In this document: positions 28,506 through 38,413 of the stretch, one piece after another | How the letters are laid out: every line of letters begins with the position of its first letter | Numbering within the stretch: position 1 is the first letter of the stretch | Origin: Hypomesus transpacificus | Taxonomy: Eukaryota; Chordata; Actinopteri; Osmeriformes; Osmeridae | NCBI RefSeq assembly: GCF_021917145.1 | Contig: NC_061062.1 | Coordinates: 2,019,202 to 2,083,201 of the forward strand | DNA: 64,000 nucleotides | Direction of reading: 5' to 3' | Notes under the pieces: generated by a model | The model's input: only the letters and a program-made list of their open reading frames with translations | Databases searched by the model: none | What the model was told of the DNA's origin: nothing | Position numbers and translations under genes: made by a program

Positions 28506-31500
28506 GTGAGTGTGTGAGTGAATGAGTGATTGTGAGTGTTCTTTCAATCCTAACTGTGTCATTCAGCATGTTCTGTGACAGTTTCGGTTACAAAATTGGT
28601 TACACAACGCAAATGATAAGGCTTCTTGATTTCAGTCTCTGTCTTTGTTGAATCTGTCTTTCGCTTTTTACAGTCTGCCATGAGTGATCGGTCTTGTGAA
28701 ATGATTTATTTAAACATTTATTGTTTGAGATTGTATCGTTTGAGAACTGTTCCGCCTGATCTGTGCGTGCCACGTTTGCACACAAAAGGCTAAAGACACC
28801 AAAAGCCGTCCTTAAACCGCCTGTCTAACAAGACTGTTCAGTACACTACAATGCTGCTGTGTGTCGCAATAACGAGCAAAAGTACTTCCTCAAACGTCAG
28901 GAGGAAACAGCGTTTGATTGGAATCAAACGGCGTTTGACAAATAGAGGCAGACGAGGAACTAGCTTGTGTTTTAAATGTATAAAATCTGCATCCAAACAA
29001 AGTTTTAGTGGACAAGGAGAGGCTCGAAAACCACATCTGGCTCCATGTTCCTTCTAACCTTCTATACTGGGAACTGACATTGAGTGTCTTGTTCATGACA
29101 CCTTCAAGCCACCTGAAGTTATGTTAGTGTGACAATGTCAAGTCAGTTTTATTTATAGAGCACATTTAAAAACAGCCAACGCCAGCCAAAGCGCTGTTCA
29201 AAATCATCAAATATGGCAAAAAAACAATAAATAAGAACAACAGACAAACAACACAATTACAGTAAGCACTAGTGATCCTAAACTTACTCGAAAGCCAAAG
29301 AATAAAAATGTTTTAAGATGAGACTTAAATGTTTTGGTGGTGGTGGATGACCTGATACAAATTGGCAGTTTATTCCACAGAGTAGGGGCTACAGCTTAAA
29401 AAGCACGATCACCTTTTGTTTTCATCCGAGTCTGTGGAATTGCTAAAAGGAACTGGTTTGATGATTTATAGGGCCTGGAAGTGTAAATACAGCATAAGAA
29501 GATCTGAGATATACAATGGAGCCAATCCATGTAAAGCTTTAAAAACAAGTAACAACACCTTAAAATCTATTCTATATTTTACTGGTAACCAGTGAAGAGG
29601 CCAATATTGGGGAGATATGCTCCCTCTTCCTGGTACCAGTCAACATTCTAGCAGCCACATTCTGGACAAGCTGCAGGCATGATAATGATGATTGACAAAT
29701 GCCATACAGAGAATTACAAGTCAGGTGGCTGAGCGGTTAGGGAATCGGGCTCTTAATCAGAAGGTTACCGGTTGGATTCCCGGCCGTGAAAAAATTACGT
29801 TGTATCCTTGGGCAAGGCACTTCACCCTACTTGCCTCGGGGGAATGTCCCTGTACTTACTGTAAGTCGCTCTGGATAAGAGCGTCTGCTAAATGACTGAA
29901 ATGACTGAAACAATCAATTCGAGACGACATAAGTGCATGAATAACAATTTCCAAGTCCTTGAAAGAGAGGAAAGACTTTAGTTTTGCAATAGTCCATAAA
30001 TGAAAGAAACTACCTTTGACAACAGAATACATTTGTTTGTCAAATGTTAGTGCTGAATCAAAGATAACACCCACATTTCTGTCATGGGAGTGTACATTGG
30101 TGGACAAGGGGCGAAATTCTTTAGATAAATCATCAATTGATTTGGGGGTGCAAAAAAGAATCACCTCCGTCTTACTGTCATTAAGTTGGAGAAAGTTTTT
30201 ATCCATCCAGCACTTGATATCTTTAAGGCAATCAAAAAGGGACACCAGAGATTTGGAATCACCTGTTTTTAACGGTAAGTATAAGTGTGTATCATCAGCA
30301 TAACAGTGATATGGTATATTATGTTTACGGAGAATGGAGCCCAGAGGGAGCATATACAGAGGAAATAGAATTGGACCCAGGATTGAACCTTGAGGTACTC
30401 CACATGTAATCCCTGCCGAAGAGGAGGAAATATTTCCAATATTGACAGAAAAGGTTCAATCTTTCAAATAAGAGTGGAACCACTGTAGAGCCACACCCTG
30501 GATACCAACCCATATCTGTAGACGATCCAGGAGGATAGCATGATCAAACGTATCAAAAGAAGCACTGAGGTCAAGTAATATTAAAACCGCACAATTTCCA
30601 GAATCACAGAACAACAAGTCATTCAGTACCTTAAGCAGTGCTGTTTCTGTGCTATGGTGTGCTCGGAAATATGGCTTTACTGGAGTCTGCACCTGGGTAG
30701 ATTGATCCGGCAAAACAGGTAGGAGACCGGCATATCTCTGCTCCAACGAGCAACATGAGATGAATCGGCTACGAAGGCCATGAGTAATCCACCGATACAG
30801 AAGCTGGAGGCCGAAGAGTTGCGTAGAGGGGACCATGAAGTCTCCGGATCCAGGTAGCTGACAGCTGATCGCAAGTACAGATAATCGTGGCCCACGAAAG
30901 TTTGCATGCCTCCCAAACCTCACTGAGCATCGATGCACCACTTCGAGCCTTATGTCGAGGAGAAATTGGCGATCATAAATCAGTTGTGAGGAGACACTCT
31001 GTGCAAACAAACATAAAAACAGCAAAACAAACCACAGGTAATCCAGCTGGGCAACGGCTTGCCAACAAACACTCAGACTCCATCGTCTCAGTCTGACAAT
31101 GTTGAATGTTGCTGTCACATTGCAATAATGTTTTTTTTTTTTTTTTTTTGACTGCTTGCCTTCCCAGGTGTGTCTTTACTTCAATAACAAGCTCTACCGA
31201 GGGAACCGCAGCACCAAGGTGGACTCTGGAAGATTCCATGCCTTCTGCTCTCCCAACCTGGGTCCTCTGGCCGACGTGGAAGTGGACATCAAAAGTAAAC
31301 AAGGAGAGCCGTGGGTCGGCTCTGCGGTTCTGACGCCCAGCGTCCCACGACTCAGATTTAGCCCAGTCTCCAGGTTTCTAGTGTGTGACGTGTTGCCCAA
31401 CCTTGTCTCGTCCGCAGTAAACTGGGACACGGTGTGGAGGCCCAACACCACTGAGCGCTTCCGGGTCAGACCGGAGGTCAACCGCAACGTGGGTCTCCTC

Positions 31501-34500
31501 AGGCTGTTCCCCGGCATCACCACCCAGACCGTGAGTGCTTCCCGGCGGAAGACAGGGGGTCCTGGTCAGACTGGGGGTCCTGGTCGGACAGGGGGTCCTG
31601 GTCGGACTGGGGGTCCTGGTCAGACTGGGGGCCCTGGTCAGACAGGGGGTCCTGGTCAGACTGGGGGTCCTGGTCAGACAGGGGGTCCTGGTCAGACTGG
31701 GGGTCCTGGTCAGACAGGGGGCCCGGCAGGACCCCAGATAGTTGGGGGGTGGGGGCTTGGGGCCCGGAGTACAATTTATCCAGGGGGTCCAGAATCCCTA
31801 GCAGCGCCCCGTCACTACTGCTGGGCCAGCGGCGACATATGCTGCCTGGAAGCGATCCTCAGCGATCCTCAGCGATCCTCAGCAAACCTCAGCGATCCTC
31901 AGCGATCCTTAGCACTCCTCAGCGATCCTCAGCGATCCTTAGCGATCCTCAGCGATCCTCAGCGATCCTCTGCTGGGGCTGGGCCTCAGCGAGTGTGTGA
32001 CCCTCTTCATCTCTGAGCTCTAAGCGGCAGCTCCTCATTTGTGGGCATTTGTTCGCTGGCCAGCCAGATAGAGGGGCTGTACAAGTGGTGTGCGTACAGC
32101 ACCCATACAGGGATCCACGCTGTTAGCAGCACCCAGTCCAGCGACCGTGAGATGGCGTTATGGAGCATGACCAATCACCCTCTAAAGACCCAGGCTTGAC
32201 ACTCTGCCTTCCCTTCAGCAGACAGGGAGAAGCGGAGGGGTTTTTATAACACATAAATCCCTCATCTGCCTTGAGCTGTTTCTGCTTTCTCTTGGCTTTA
32301 TTGGAAATCTGTGTGTCGTTGGCCATAGGGCCAAAAACTGTACCGTAGCTTATCACACCCAAAAACATGATCCTACAAGCTGAAATCCCCCCCCCCACTC
32401 CCACCATATTTTAGCAGGCTGTGTCTGAGCAGAGAAAGGACGGCTCTGAACACCTGGAATGCTAATGGATGCCTGCGCCCGGCTGCCTGCGCCCGGCTGC
32501 CTGGGCTCCAGATGCCAGGGCTGGTGGGGGTGCTGGGGGCTCCCAGTGCCAGTCTGCCACCCTGAGACACAGGGGCCAGGACAGGGGGCACCAGATGGGC
32601 ATCAGGGTGGTCGAGTGTAGAGTGTGTAGGGCTGGTAAGGGTTAGGATGGTTGTCAAACCGAACTCTAGCTCAGCACAGTACTCCTCCACAGCTGTCGTC
32701 TCAGCTGAACTCAGCCACTTCAGCAGGACTGGGTGTGACTAGTATGTGGTGTGGGCAGTAATGCTGGCTGTGATTGGCTGCAGGTGATCGCCTTCCTCCA
32801 GTCACCCCTAGAAGGCGCTGTCCTGGAGACCTACGGCAGCGGAAACGCCCCCGACAACCGTCCAGACCTGCTGGCGGAGCTGAAGAAGGCCACCGATCGC
32901 GGCGTCATCATCATGAACTGCACCCAGTGTCTGAGGGGCACCGTAAACCCAACCTACGCTACCGGCAAGGTACGGGACAACCAGGTGTTCAGGTGTAAGT
33001 GTGTGTGCATATATGTGTGTGTTGATCTTTTTGTGTGTGTGTATGAACACATTATGAACACGCTGCTCCCTCAGGTCCTGATGGACGCAGGGCTGATCCC
33101 GGGTCGTGACATGACCCCCGAGGCGGCCCTCTGCAAGCTGTCCTACGTGCTGGCCCGGACCGAGCTCAGCCTGGAGGACAAGAAGAAGGTGAGGTGGAGT
33201 TATTTTTCATCGAAAAAAGCTAGCTAGCTAGCACTAGCTATCGAACGAATGAAAACTTCAAATCGTACAGTAGGCTAAATTGGTTTAGGCCTAAATACAA
33301 AACTGCCTACCTAGCAACCAGGACAGTTTCCTGCTAGCACGAATAGCTATATCAGGAATTAAAGGTTGGCATAGCGACGGACGCGTCCTTGCATCGGAAC
33401 GGCATTGTGACGTCAGGTATGACAGTTTTTGGCACCCGGACAGTTTTTGGCATGAACAGAGCCGGCACGGAGAGAAGACCAGACACCTGGGGTCCAACGC
33501 TGTTTCATGCTTGACCCGTGTGTGTGTGTGCAGATGATGAAGCAGAACCTGCGAGGGGAGATGAGTGCTGACCTGGCAGGGGCCAAGCTCTCCATGAGTG
33601 ACAGTCGCTTCATCCAGGTCATCGCCAACACGCTCAGCATCAGCTGCAAGGAGGTGAGGCGCCTGGTCACACACTCACACACGCGCACACACACACACAC
33701 GGGATCACACACACTCACGCTCTCGTTCAACTTCTTTCAAACTGGTTTTCATCTGGTTCTTTTCTTGTTACCATGACCAGAGGTATTCACCGCATGACAT
33801 GGTTTTATCGTGTAGTCACATATTCTAGATTTTCCGTATGGTTCAAAGCACAGCCCTCTCAGAATCCGAGCTCACACAATCCTCTGGCTTGCTGGTCTTG
33901 TCTCCAGGAGCTGGAAGCCATCCGTGACGCCCTCACCCCCCCGTTGGCCTGCGCTGCCTCCAAGATCGGAGATATCGATGCCTTGAAGGCCATCCGAGAA
34001 ATGGTGAGCAAGTTCCAACCAACACTGAGCCACCGCCGCCAAATAAAAAGCTTCCTGTAAGTCAGCAGGAGAAGGGAAGACTGAACATGCTGTTGTTGTT
34101 GACCACACACACACACTCACACACACACACACACACACTCACACACAGACCCTGTGTTTGCTCTGGGACAGAGTTCACACACACAGAGCCTTTGTTTGCT
34201 CTGGGGCAGAGTTTAGGTCATGTTTGAACCCGCGTTGATAACACGGACGTCAGAAGCGTAGCTGTAGCGTGTCAACGCCCTGATGGGGTCTGCTCCTGAG
34301 GAACAAAGTGTCACAAGTCTGACATCAGCAAAACACATACCACAACATCTCAGCTGCAAAACAAACCTTGGGAGGTGAACAGGTGCAGGACAATGATTCT
34401 CCCAGCAGACTGGGACGTTTGCAGGATGAACCGGTCAGTTGAGTGCATGCTAGTCATGCTAGTCATGCTAGTCATGCCAGTAGACTCAGTCAAGATGGCC

Positions 34501-37500
34501 GACGGAAAGCTGTTTTAGATTAAATGATGAACTTGATGAACTGTGTTTCCCGTCAAACCAAGAAAAACTTACATTTTCAGTCGTTACCTCGACAGAAAAA
34601 CGGAAGTTTTAACATAGAAATGGCAGTTGGTTTGAATGAACTCCTGCCCCTCCTCGTCGCAGGGCAGTGACCTGAGTCTGGTGGACTACGATGGGCGCAG
34701 CCCGCTGCACGTGGCAGCCTGTGAGGGCCACTTGGAGGTGGTGAAGTACCTCCTCGGCCAGGGCGCCTCCGTCCACGCAAGGGACCGCTTCGGGAACACG
34801 CCCCTGCGTAACGCCATGCACTTCAGGTAGGACGCCGGCGAGGGCGGGGCTTCAGAACGGGCAGGTTATCTTTTTGGATATGTTTTGACGGAGAGAGAGA
34901 GGGCAGAGGAGGAGAGTGGGGGAAGGAGGGGGGGTGTAGGAAATGGCCTCAGTCAAATTCAAACCCAGTCCCCTGTATTAACTTTAATAGTACAATCACT
35001 CAGGTTATTGGTGTCAAGTTTGGAGTGGAGGATAGTGGGGAAGACTGGAAGGAGGGAGGGAGGGGGTGCTGGGTGTTGCTTATCTGGGCAGAAGGATGCT
35101 TGTTTGCATCACACAGTAATGCCATTATGTTAACTGTTGCATTTCCCACACTGGCCATTACCAATCTCTCCATCCCTGTCTTTGGTGTGCAAACAGCAGG
35201 CGAAGAGGAGAGCAGGGAGGCTTATTAAGGCAGTCGTGGTAGGGGGCTGGGACCTGGGGCTGGGGGCAGGGGACTGGGCTGGGGGCTGGGGCAGGAGGCT
35301 AGGGCTGGGGGCTGGGGCTTGAGGCTGGGGCTTGAGGCTGGGGGCTGGGGGTTAGGGGCTGGGGCTTGAGACTAGGGGCTGGGGCAGGAGGCTAGGGCTG
35401 GGGGCTGGGACAGGAGGCTAGGGCTGGGGGCTGGGGCTAGGGGCTGGGGCTTGAGGCTGGGGGCTGGGGGTTAGGGGCTGGGGCTTGAGACTAGGGGCTG
35501 GGGCAGGAGGCTAGGGCTGGGGGCTGGGAGAGGAGGCTAGGGCTGGGGGCTGGGGCAGGAGGCTGGGGCTAGGGGCTGGGGGCTGGGGGCTGAGGCTGGG
35601 GCTAGGGTCTGCAGAAAGGACTGACTGTCAGATGGGGGTTGTAACCATTGGAGTAATTCTTAATGAAGTTTAGAGGCCAGCACAATAATTAACTTCTAAA
35701 GAGGCTAATTGCCATCCGACAATAGCTACAATGTTTATTTTGATCTTGATTGTTTTTATGTTTTTATATTTATGTTTTTTGTCATTAATTGACATTGTGC
35801 ATGATACTGCTCTGAGAATAACTTGCCCAAGGCCTCATTTTATACCCACTGTGCAGCCTGCGGGGAGGAGTGTGTTTGTGTGTGTGTGTGTGTCTGAGTC
35901 ATTCAGAGCGTAAGCAAGTGGAATTGTCTTTTGTCCTTGAACGGTTGGCAGGACAAGTTTCAGCATGTCGCCTCCCTGCTGGATGACAGAGAAACCCTCC
36001 ACCTGCTACTTCAGTCTGAATATCATTAACGTGACCTCACACACACCTGTGTGTGTGCGCTTGTGTGCACGTGTGTGTGTGTGACGGGGGTATCTGGGCT
36101 AAACGTTGAGGAGCGAGTCTCTCTTTCAGTCACATCTTTTTTTTCTGGATGCCCATATAAGGACGGGGAGGGAATGTGAGTTGAGAGGAGAGACAGGGCG
36201 AACGAGAGGAGTGTGTTCTGAACCAGTCGTACCAGCCAGCTTCCTGAGATCCTCTCAAACTGCACTTTATGAAGCTCGCTCTTGTTTTAGTAGATTCTAC
36301 TCTTCACTCAAATGTCTAATAGGACTAGTGTGTGTGTGTGTGTGCGAGAGTTTGTGTAAAAGTGTGAGAGTGTGTGTGTGTTGGTGCTGCGCCAGTCCCA
36401 GTTGAGATGCGGGGGTGGTTTACTGGGAAACAGACAACGTGTCCATACAGGTCTAGCTGGAGGACAGTGTCACTGTCAACAGACACTAATCTACCATCTG
36501 GCTCTGCCTTCTAGAGATATCAGATTCGGTACAAACTGAACATGTCGCTAAGGATGATGGGCCATGTGGTGTGACTCATCCTGCAGGAACAGGTTTCTCC
36601 CTCTGTAGACCTGGGATACGGTGAAACAGCAGGGGGTGGTAATCCTACTGTGTGTGTGTGTGTGTGTGTGTCACCTAGACACAAGGAGGTGGTGAGGCTG
36701 TTGAGGAGGACAGGGGCCCACCTCTCTACTGATGAGCGGAAGGAAGCAGGAACAGATCTGTACAGGTAGGACACACACACATGTACGCACACACACACAC
36801 ACTCACGTACACACACACAGGCGCTCAACCTTACACAGAGAACCAGGACCAGTTGACCAGGTCTTACTTGAGCAGGTGGAATGTTCCCCAGCAGCATAGC
36901 TCCATCCCAGCTTCACATACCAGGGGCTTGTTTCAGTCAGATGAGGAGGATATCTCCAGCTCCACATACCAGGGGCTTGTTTCAGTCAGATGAGGAGGTT
37001 ATCTCCAGTTTCACAAGCACTACTTCCATCCATAGAAAGAAATGCAATCATTCTTAACATAAAAATTACAAAACAAACCCTGTCACTTTATCTATTTATC
37101 ACGTTATATGCAGCCTGGCTGCCAGTGGAGACCTGGTGGGGCTGGAGATGTGGATGCTGGCCGGGGTGGACCCCTCCACTCCCGGCTACGACAGCCAGAC
37201 AGCCATAAGTTTGGTGAGTGTTGACTGGAAACCTCCCGGTTTAAAACATGAGGAAGAAAGAGGACGTCATGAGGTCTAACCAGGGCTCACATGAGGCCTA
37301 ACCAGGGCTCACATGAGGCCTAACCAGGGCTCACATGAGGCCTAACCAGGGCTCACATGAGGCCTTACCAGGGCTCACATGAGGCCTAACCAGGGCTCAC
37401 ATGAGGCCTAACCAGGGCTCACATGAGGCCTAACCCGGTTTCACATGAGGCCTAACCCGGACTCAAATGAGGCCTAACCAGGGCTCACATGAGGCCTAAC

Positions 37501-38249
37501 CAGGGCTCACATGAGGCCTAACCAGGGCTCACATGAGGCCTAACCAGGGCTCACATGAGGCCTAACCTGGGCTCACATGAGGCCTAACCAGGGCTGACGG
37601 CCTGCCTTTGTCCCTCTGTACTCAGGCCAAGGCTACAGAGAACCTGGAGATGATGAAGCTTCTTTCCCAGATCCCAGAATTCGAGGTAAGGGCTCTGTCC
37701 TTAGGCCTGACACACGGTCTAATTAGCTACTAGAAGAATCTTTGACCCGATTAAGGTTTTTTATCAGCAATGTGTGTTAAATGATGTGTTCCCTTTCCAT
37801 TAGCAGTGTGTTTAGATGATACACTTTGTGGTCACTTTTAGCCAATGTTTTATTTGTTTGAGGGGGAAGAGAATAAATGACTGATTTCAGGTACTGCTGA
37901 GGTAAATGCTGTAGACGTGTGTTGTGCTGAATTGACGTTTCATTCAGCATGGCAACACTGGGCAGCATCAGATGACAAGTAGTTAAGTGTATAGTAAAAA
38001 AATAGTCAAGTAGTCCTGATGTTCCTTGATCTGCCCTCTGCAAGCAGTCAGAATGGCTGTTGATTGCCTTTCCTGTGATGCTAGCTAGCCTCAAACCCTG
38101 TGGCCAATACCCTGCATTAACGGCATACTGTGTTTTATGTGATGCAGTAGTGAGGCCAGGCGTGTCTGCGGAGGTTCCTGAACGCCAAACCTGCGAAGCC
38201 TGTTGACCCTGCTGCAGCTAGAAGCCTGCTGGAGTTTCAGCCTGTCTAA
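22327..38249 (+). CDS. aspg: 60 kDa L-asparaginase/lysophospholipase with ankyrin repeats (ASPG), copy 1, 16 exons
   Basis: ASPG is a cytosolic type I asparaginase (L-asparagine + H2O to L-aspartate + NH3) fused to C-terminal ankyrin repeats; the mammalian protein is also annotated as a lysophospholipase. Exons: 22327-22579, 24542-24671, 27620-27731, 27920-28045, 28365-28448, 31168-31294, 31418-31530, 32784-32969, 33075-33188, 33534-33653, 33908-34003, 34663-34826, 36679-36765, 37114-37213, 37626-37685 and probably 38160-38249. All junctions are GT/AG and the phases agree, giving about 653 residues against 573 in human; the excess is an N-terminal extension of about 60 residues. Catalytic residues by homology are Thr76 in TGGTIG, the DSS substrate loop at 148-150, Thr180-Asp181 in HGTDT and Lys252 in STKVD, all present. 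Ankyrin repeats start near residue 470. Intron 5 carries an L2-like LINE with a nested SINE; introns 2, 7, 12 and 14 carry minisatellites. A tandem copy begins at 56,571. Confidence 0.95.
24542..24671 (+). CDS. aspg: aspg copy 1 exon 2: flexible-loop region
   Basis: Follows an acceptor in CTAACCCACAG and ends at GTAAGT in phase 2. It encodes [16 protein letters not shown], then [19 protein letters not shown] and ESTLVLP, matching the human segment that contains MFHDEEHA and DTLVLP. This covers the part of type I asparaginases that includes the mobile active-site loop. It has no counterpart in copy 2. Confidence 0.92.
24680..24840. repeat. Minisatellite, about 22-bp unit, 7 copies, aspg intron 2
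   Basis: Units built on CTGTCTCACCCCCACCCACA lie just after the exon 2 donor, the last two degraded. Short frames over it are repeat translations. Confidence 0.95.
24886..25062 (-). mobile_element. tRNA-derived SINE, copy 2, in aspg intron 2
   Basis: Minus-strand copy: the tail complement TTTAGCAGACGCTCTTATCC comes first, then the body AGTAGGGTGAAGTGTCTTG, then the B-box complement GAATCAAACCGG and A-box complement CCTAACCGCTCAGCC. It lies in the part of intron 2 missing from copy 2. Confidence 0.9.
25418..25468. repeat. (TCTG)n microsatellite
   Basis: About twelve tetranucleotide units in aspg intron 2. The Cys/Leu/Val-rich frames here are translations of the repeat. Confidence 0.95.
25704..25787. 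repeat. Foldback (inverted) repeat in aspg intron 2
   Basis: TCAAATGAATGGGTCGTTA is followed about 21 bp later by its perfect complement TAACGACCCATTCATTTGA. The outer bases CCAACACACC and GGTGTGTTGG also pair. The result is a stem of about 30 bp with a short loop, as in a miniature foldback transposon. Confidence 0.9.
27620..27731 (+). CDS. aspg: aspg copy 1 exon 3: DSS substrate-binding loop
   Basis: Preceded by TCTCCTGTTCAG and followed by GTACTT. Encodes [19 protein letters not shown], matching bacterial type I PLMDSSDMTPEDW and human LECQPLFDSSDMT. The DSS serines contact substrate in the family. Confidence 0.95.
27920..28045 (+). CDS. aspg: aspg copy 1 exon 4: HGTDTM catalytic motif
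   Basis: 42 codons in phase 0. [16 protein letters not shown] carries the second catalytic Thr-Asp pair of asparaginases, and PVILTGSQ follows. Copy 2 differs by a single residue (Asp to His before GFVV). Confidence 0.96.
28100..28165. repeat. CCCTGCCCCCACA tandem repeat, aspg intron 4
   Basis: Pyrimidine-rich units after exon 4. The homologous array in copy 2 is at 58,115-58,200 with a different unit order. Confidence 0.85.
28205..28280 (+). repeat. tRNA-like SINE head, aspg intron 4
   Basis: TAGCTTAGTGGTTAGA (A-box-like) and GCGGGTTCAGTTT (B-box-like) are spaced as in tRNA-derived sequences. The same block is in copy 2 at 58,238-58,313, so it predates the gene duplication. Confidence 0.6.
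28365..28448 (+). CDS. aspg: aspg copy 1 exon 5
   Basis: 28 codons, [18 protein letters not shown] then IAGQFYIPE, matching human VPIHALWSDGRENLLGALL. Clean acceptor (GGTTTCAG) and donor (GTGAGT). Confidence 0.95.
28449..29129. other. aspg intron 5, part upstream of the LINE
   Basis: Starts with a (TG)n run near 28,474-28,505. The segment from about 28,575 to 29,110 has no counterpart in copy 2, where a CCCTAA-rich joint replaces it. No coding signal. Confidence 0.6.
29139..31093 (-). mobile_element. 5'-truncated L2-like LINE in aspg intron 5
   Basis: On the minus strand the element ends with the AATAAAACTGACTTG tail type seen in fish L2/CR1 LINEs. Its reverse transcriptase domain is recognisable in broken frames: [19 protein letters not shown], a PGSILGP-type segment, [14 protein letters not shown] with the YADD active site, and [20 protein letters not shown] 9-bp target duplication TGACAATGT flanks it at 29,130-29,138 and 31,094-31,102. 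Copy 2 of aspg has the single unoccupied site at 58,644-58,652. The element is truncated at its 5' end, frameshifted, and interrupted by a SINE. Confidence 0.93.
29717..29905 (+). mobile_element. tRNA-derived SINE, copy 3, nested in the LINE
   Basis: A complete SINE (GGCTGAGCGGTTAGGGAATC head, GATAAGAGCGTCTGCTAAAT tail) splits the LINE reverse transcriptase between its SSRID and CNSLYG codons. It therefore inserted after the LINE. Confidence 0.93.
31130..31149. repeat. Poly-T run before aspg exon 6
   Basis: About 20 T residues lie some 18 bases before the exon 6 acceptor and extend its pyrimidine tract. Copy 2 has a much shorter T run here. Confidence 0.9.
31168..31294 (+). CDS. aspg: aspg copy 1 exon 6: catalytic Lys region
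   Basis: [20 protein letters not shown] contains the conserved Lys252 (human RATKVDA). [11 protein letters not shown] follows. Ends in phase 1 at GTAAAC. Confidence 0.95.
31418..31530 (+). CDS. aspg: aspg copy 1 exon 7
   Basis: Encodes [15 protein letters not shown].. and [15 protein letters not shown], matching human DVGLLRLYPGIP. This exon differs strongly from copy 2 (about 18 of 113 bases, mostly replacements), unlike the exons after it. Confidence 0.93.
31552..31735. repeat. 18-bp minisatellite GGGGGTCCTGGTCAGACT, about 10 copies
   Basis: Units alternate between CAGACT and CAGACA (or CGGACA) endings, so a 36-bp higher-order period is visible. It lies 20 bp after the exon 7 donor. Copy 2 has only a remnant of one unit (GGCCCTGGTCAGACTAGG near 59,110). 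Reading frames through it are repeat translations. Confidence 0.96.
31853..31975. repeat. 10-bp minisatellite AGCGATCCTC, about 12 copies
   Basis: Decamer array with variants AGCAAACCTC, AGCACTCCTC and AGCGATCCTT. It is absent from copy 2. Confidence 0.95.
32784..32969 (+). CDS. aspg: aspg copy 1 exon 8
   Basis: 62 codons: [20 protein letters not shown] then [13 protein letters not shown], matching human [20 protein letters not shown] and IVNCTHCLQGAV. Copy 2 is about 96% identical in DNA. Confidence 0.96.
33075..33188 (+). CDS. aspg: aspg copy 1 exon 9
   Basis: [20 protein letters not shown] corresponds to human GFDMTSEAALAKLSYVLGQ, the last conserved block of the asparaginase fold. Only two bases differ from copy 2. 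Confidence 0.96.
33534..33653 (+). CDS. aspg: aspg copy 1 exon 10
   Basis: [18 protein letters not shown].. corresponds to human LLTKDLRGEMT and forms the linker from the asparaginase domain to the ankyrin part. One silent difference from copy 2. Confidence 0.94.
33908..34003 (+). CDS. aspg: aspg copy 1 exon 11: start of the ankyrin region
   Basis: [20 protein letters not shown] then [11 protein letters not shown] matches human ADALRNALVPSLACAAAHAGDVEALQAL, a cryptic first ankyrin repeat. Confidence 0.95.
34663..34826 (+). CDS. aspg: aspg copy 1 exon 12: canonical ankyrin repeat
   Basis: [20 protein letters not shown] then [14 protein letters not shown] is a textbook ankyrin repeat, with the next one starting at GNTPL. 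Ends in phase 2. Confidence 0.95.
35235..35612. repeat. G-rich GGGGCTGGGGCTAGG-type array, aspg intron 12
   Basis: About 380 bp of GGGGCT, GGGGCTAG and GGGGTTAG steps on the sense strand, with longer units duplicated inside (compare 35,300-35,420 with 35,420-35,540). Copy 2 has a shorter, rearranged array at 63,057-63,300. Confidence 0.95.
36679..36765 (+). CDS. aspg: aspg copy 1 exon 13
   Basis: [20 protein letters not shown] then KEAGTDLYR, matching human HPGVIGLLREAGASLSTQELEEAGTELCR. Acceptor TCACCTAG, donor GTAGGA. The copy 2 equivalent lies just beyond the window. Confidence 0.93.
37114..37213 (+). CDS. aspg: aspg copy 1 exon 14
   Basis: [20 protein letters not shown] then [13 protein letters not shown], matching human [31 protein letters not shown]. 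A further ankyrin repeat. Confidence 0.94.
37262..37600. repeat. 22-bp minisatellite built on CATGAGGCCTAACCAGGG, about 15 copies
   Basis: Near-perfect head-to-tail units fill the intron between exons 14 and 15. Three central units vary (CCCGGTTT, CCCGGACT, TTACC). Confidence 0.97.
37626..37685 (+). CDS. aspg: aspg copy 1 exon 15
   Basis: [20 protein letters not shown] matches human AEAAGNLAVVAFLQSLEG, the last ankyrin helix pair. Acceptor ACTCAG, donor GTAAGG. Confidence 0.9.
38160..38249 (+). CDS. aspg: aspg copy 1 exon 16, probable terminal exon
   Basis: If the acceptor is GGCCAG ending at 38,159, 29 open codons follow ([20 protein letters not shown] then RSLLEFQPV) to TAA. A stronger-looking acceptor ending at 38,147 (GATGCAG) would meet TAG at once and end the protein at ..IPEFE. 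Human ASPG has a C-terminal tail of similar size and different sequence, so the choice stays open. Confidence 0.5.
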   Translation, partial: ACLRRFLNAKPAKPVDPAAARSLLEFQPV

Positions 38250-38413
38250 GACGCATTCTTCTGATTGTTTTCAATCTAATTTCCGTCTGCCTCTCTCTTG
38301 ACTGTGCTGCTGACGGCCTGCTGCCCCCCATATCCCTCCACTTCCTCCCCTGTCTGCCCTGGTCCTCATCCCTCCCTCTCATCCTCCCTGGTTATGGCCT
38401 GGGTCTGGGTGGT

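Noticed and set aside
29692..29895. 67-codon frame over the SINE
   Set aside because: It is a translation of a tRNA-derived SINE that recurs in the window.
31156..32016. 286-codon frame with TGGPGQ repeats resembling collagen
   Set aside because: Starts in the true exon 6 frame, runs through introns, and the Gly/Pro repeats come from the 18-bp minisatellite.
32373..32690. 105-codon minus-strand frame conserved in part at 59,507-59,698
   Set aside because: Conserved only because the intron is duplicated; it is cut differently in each copy and lies antisense to aspg intron 7.
37262..37600. Regular repeats that could suggest a CRISPR-like array
   Set aside because: Units abut without unique spacers in a eukaryotic intron; it is a minisatellite.
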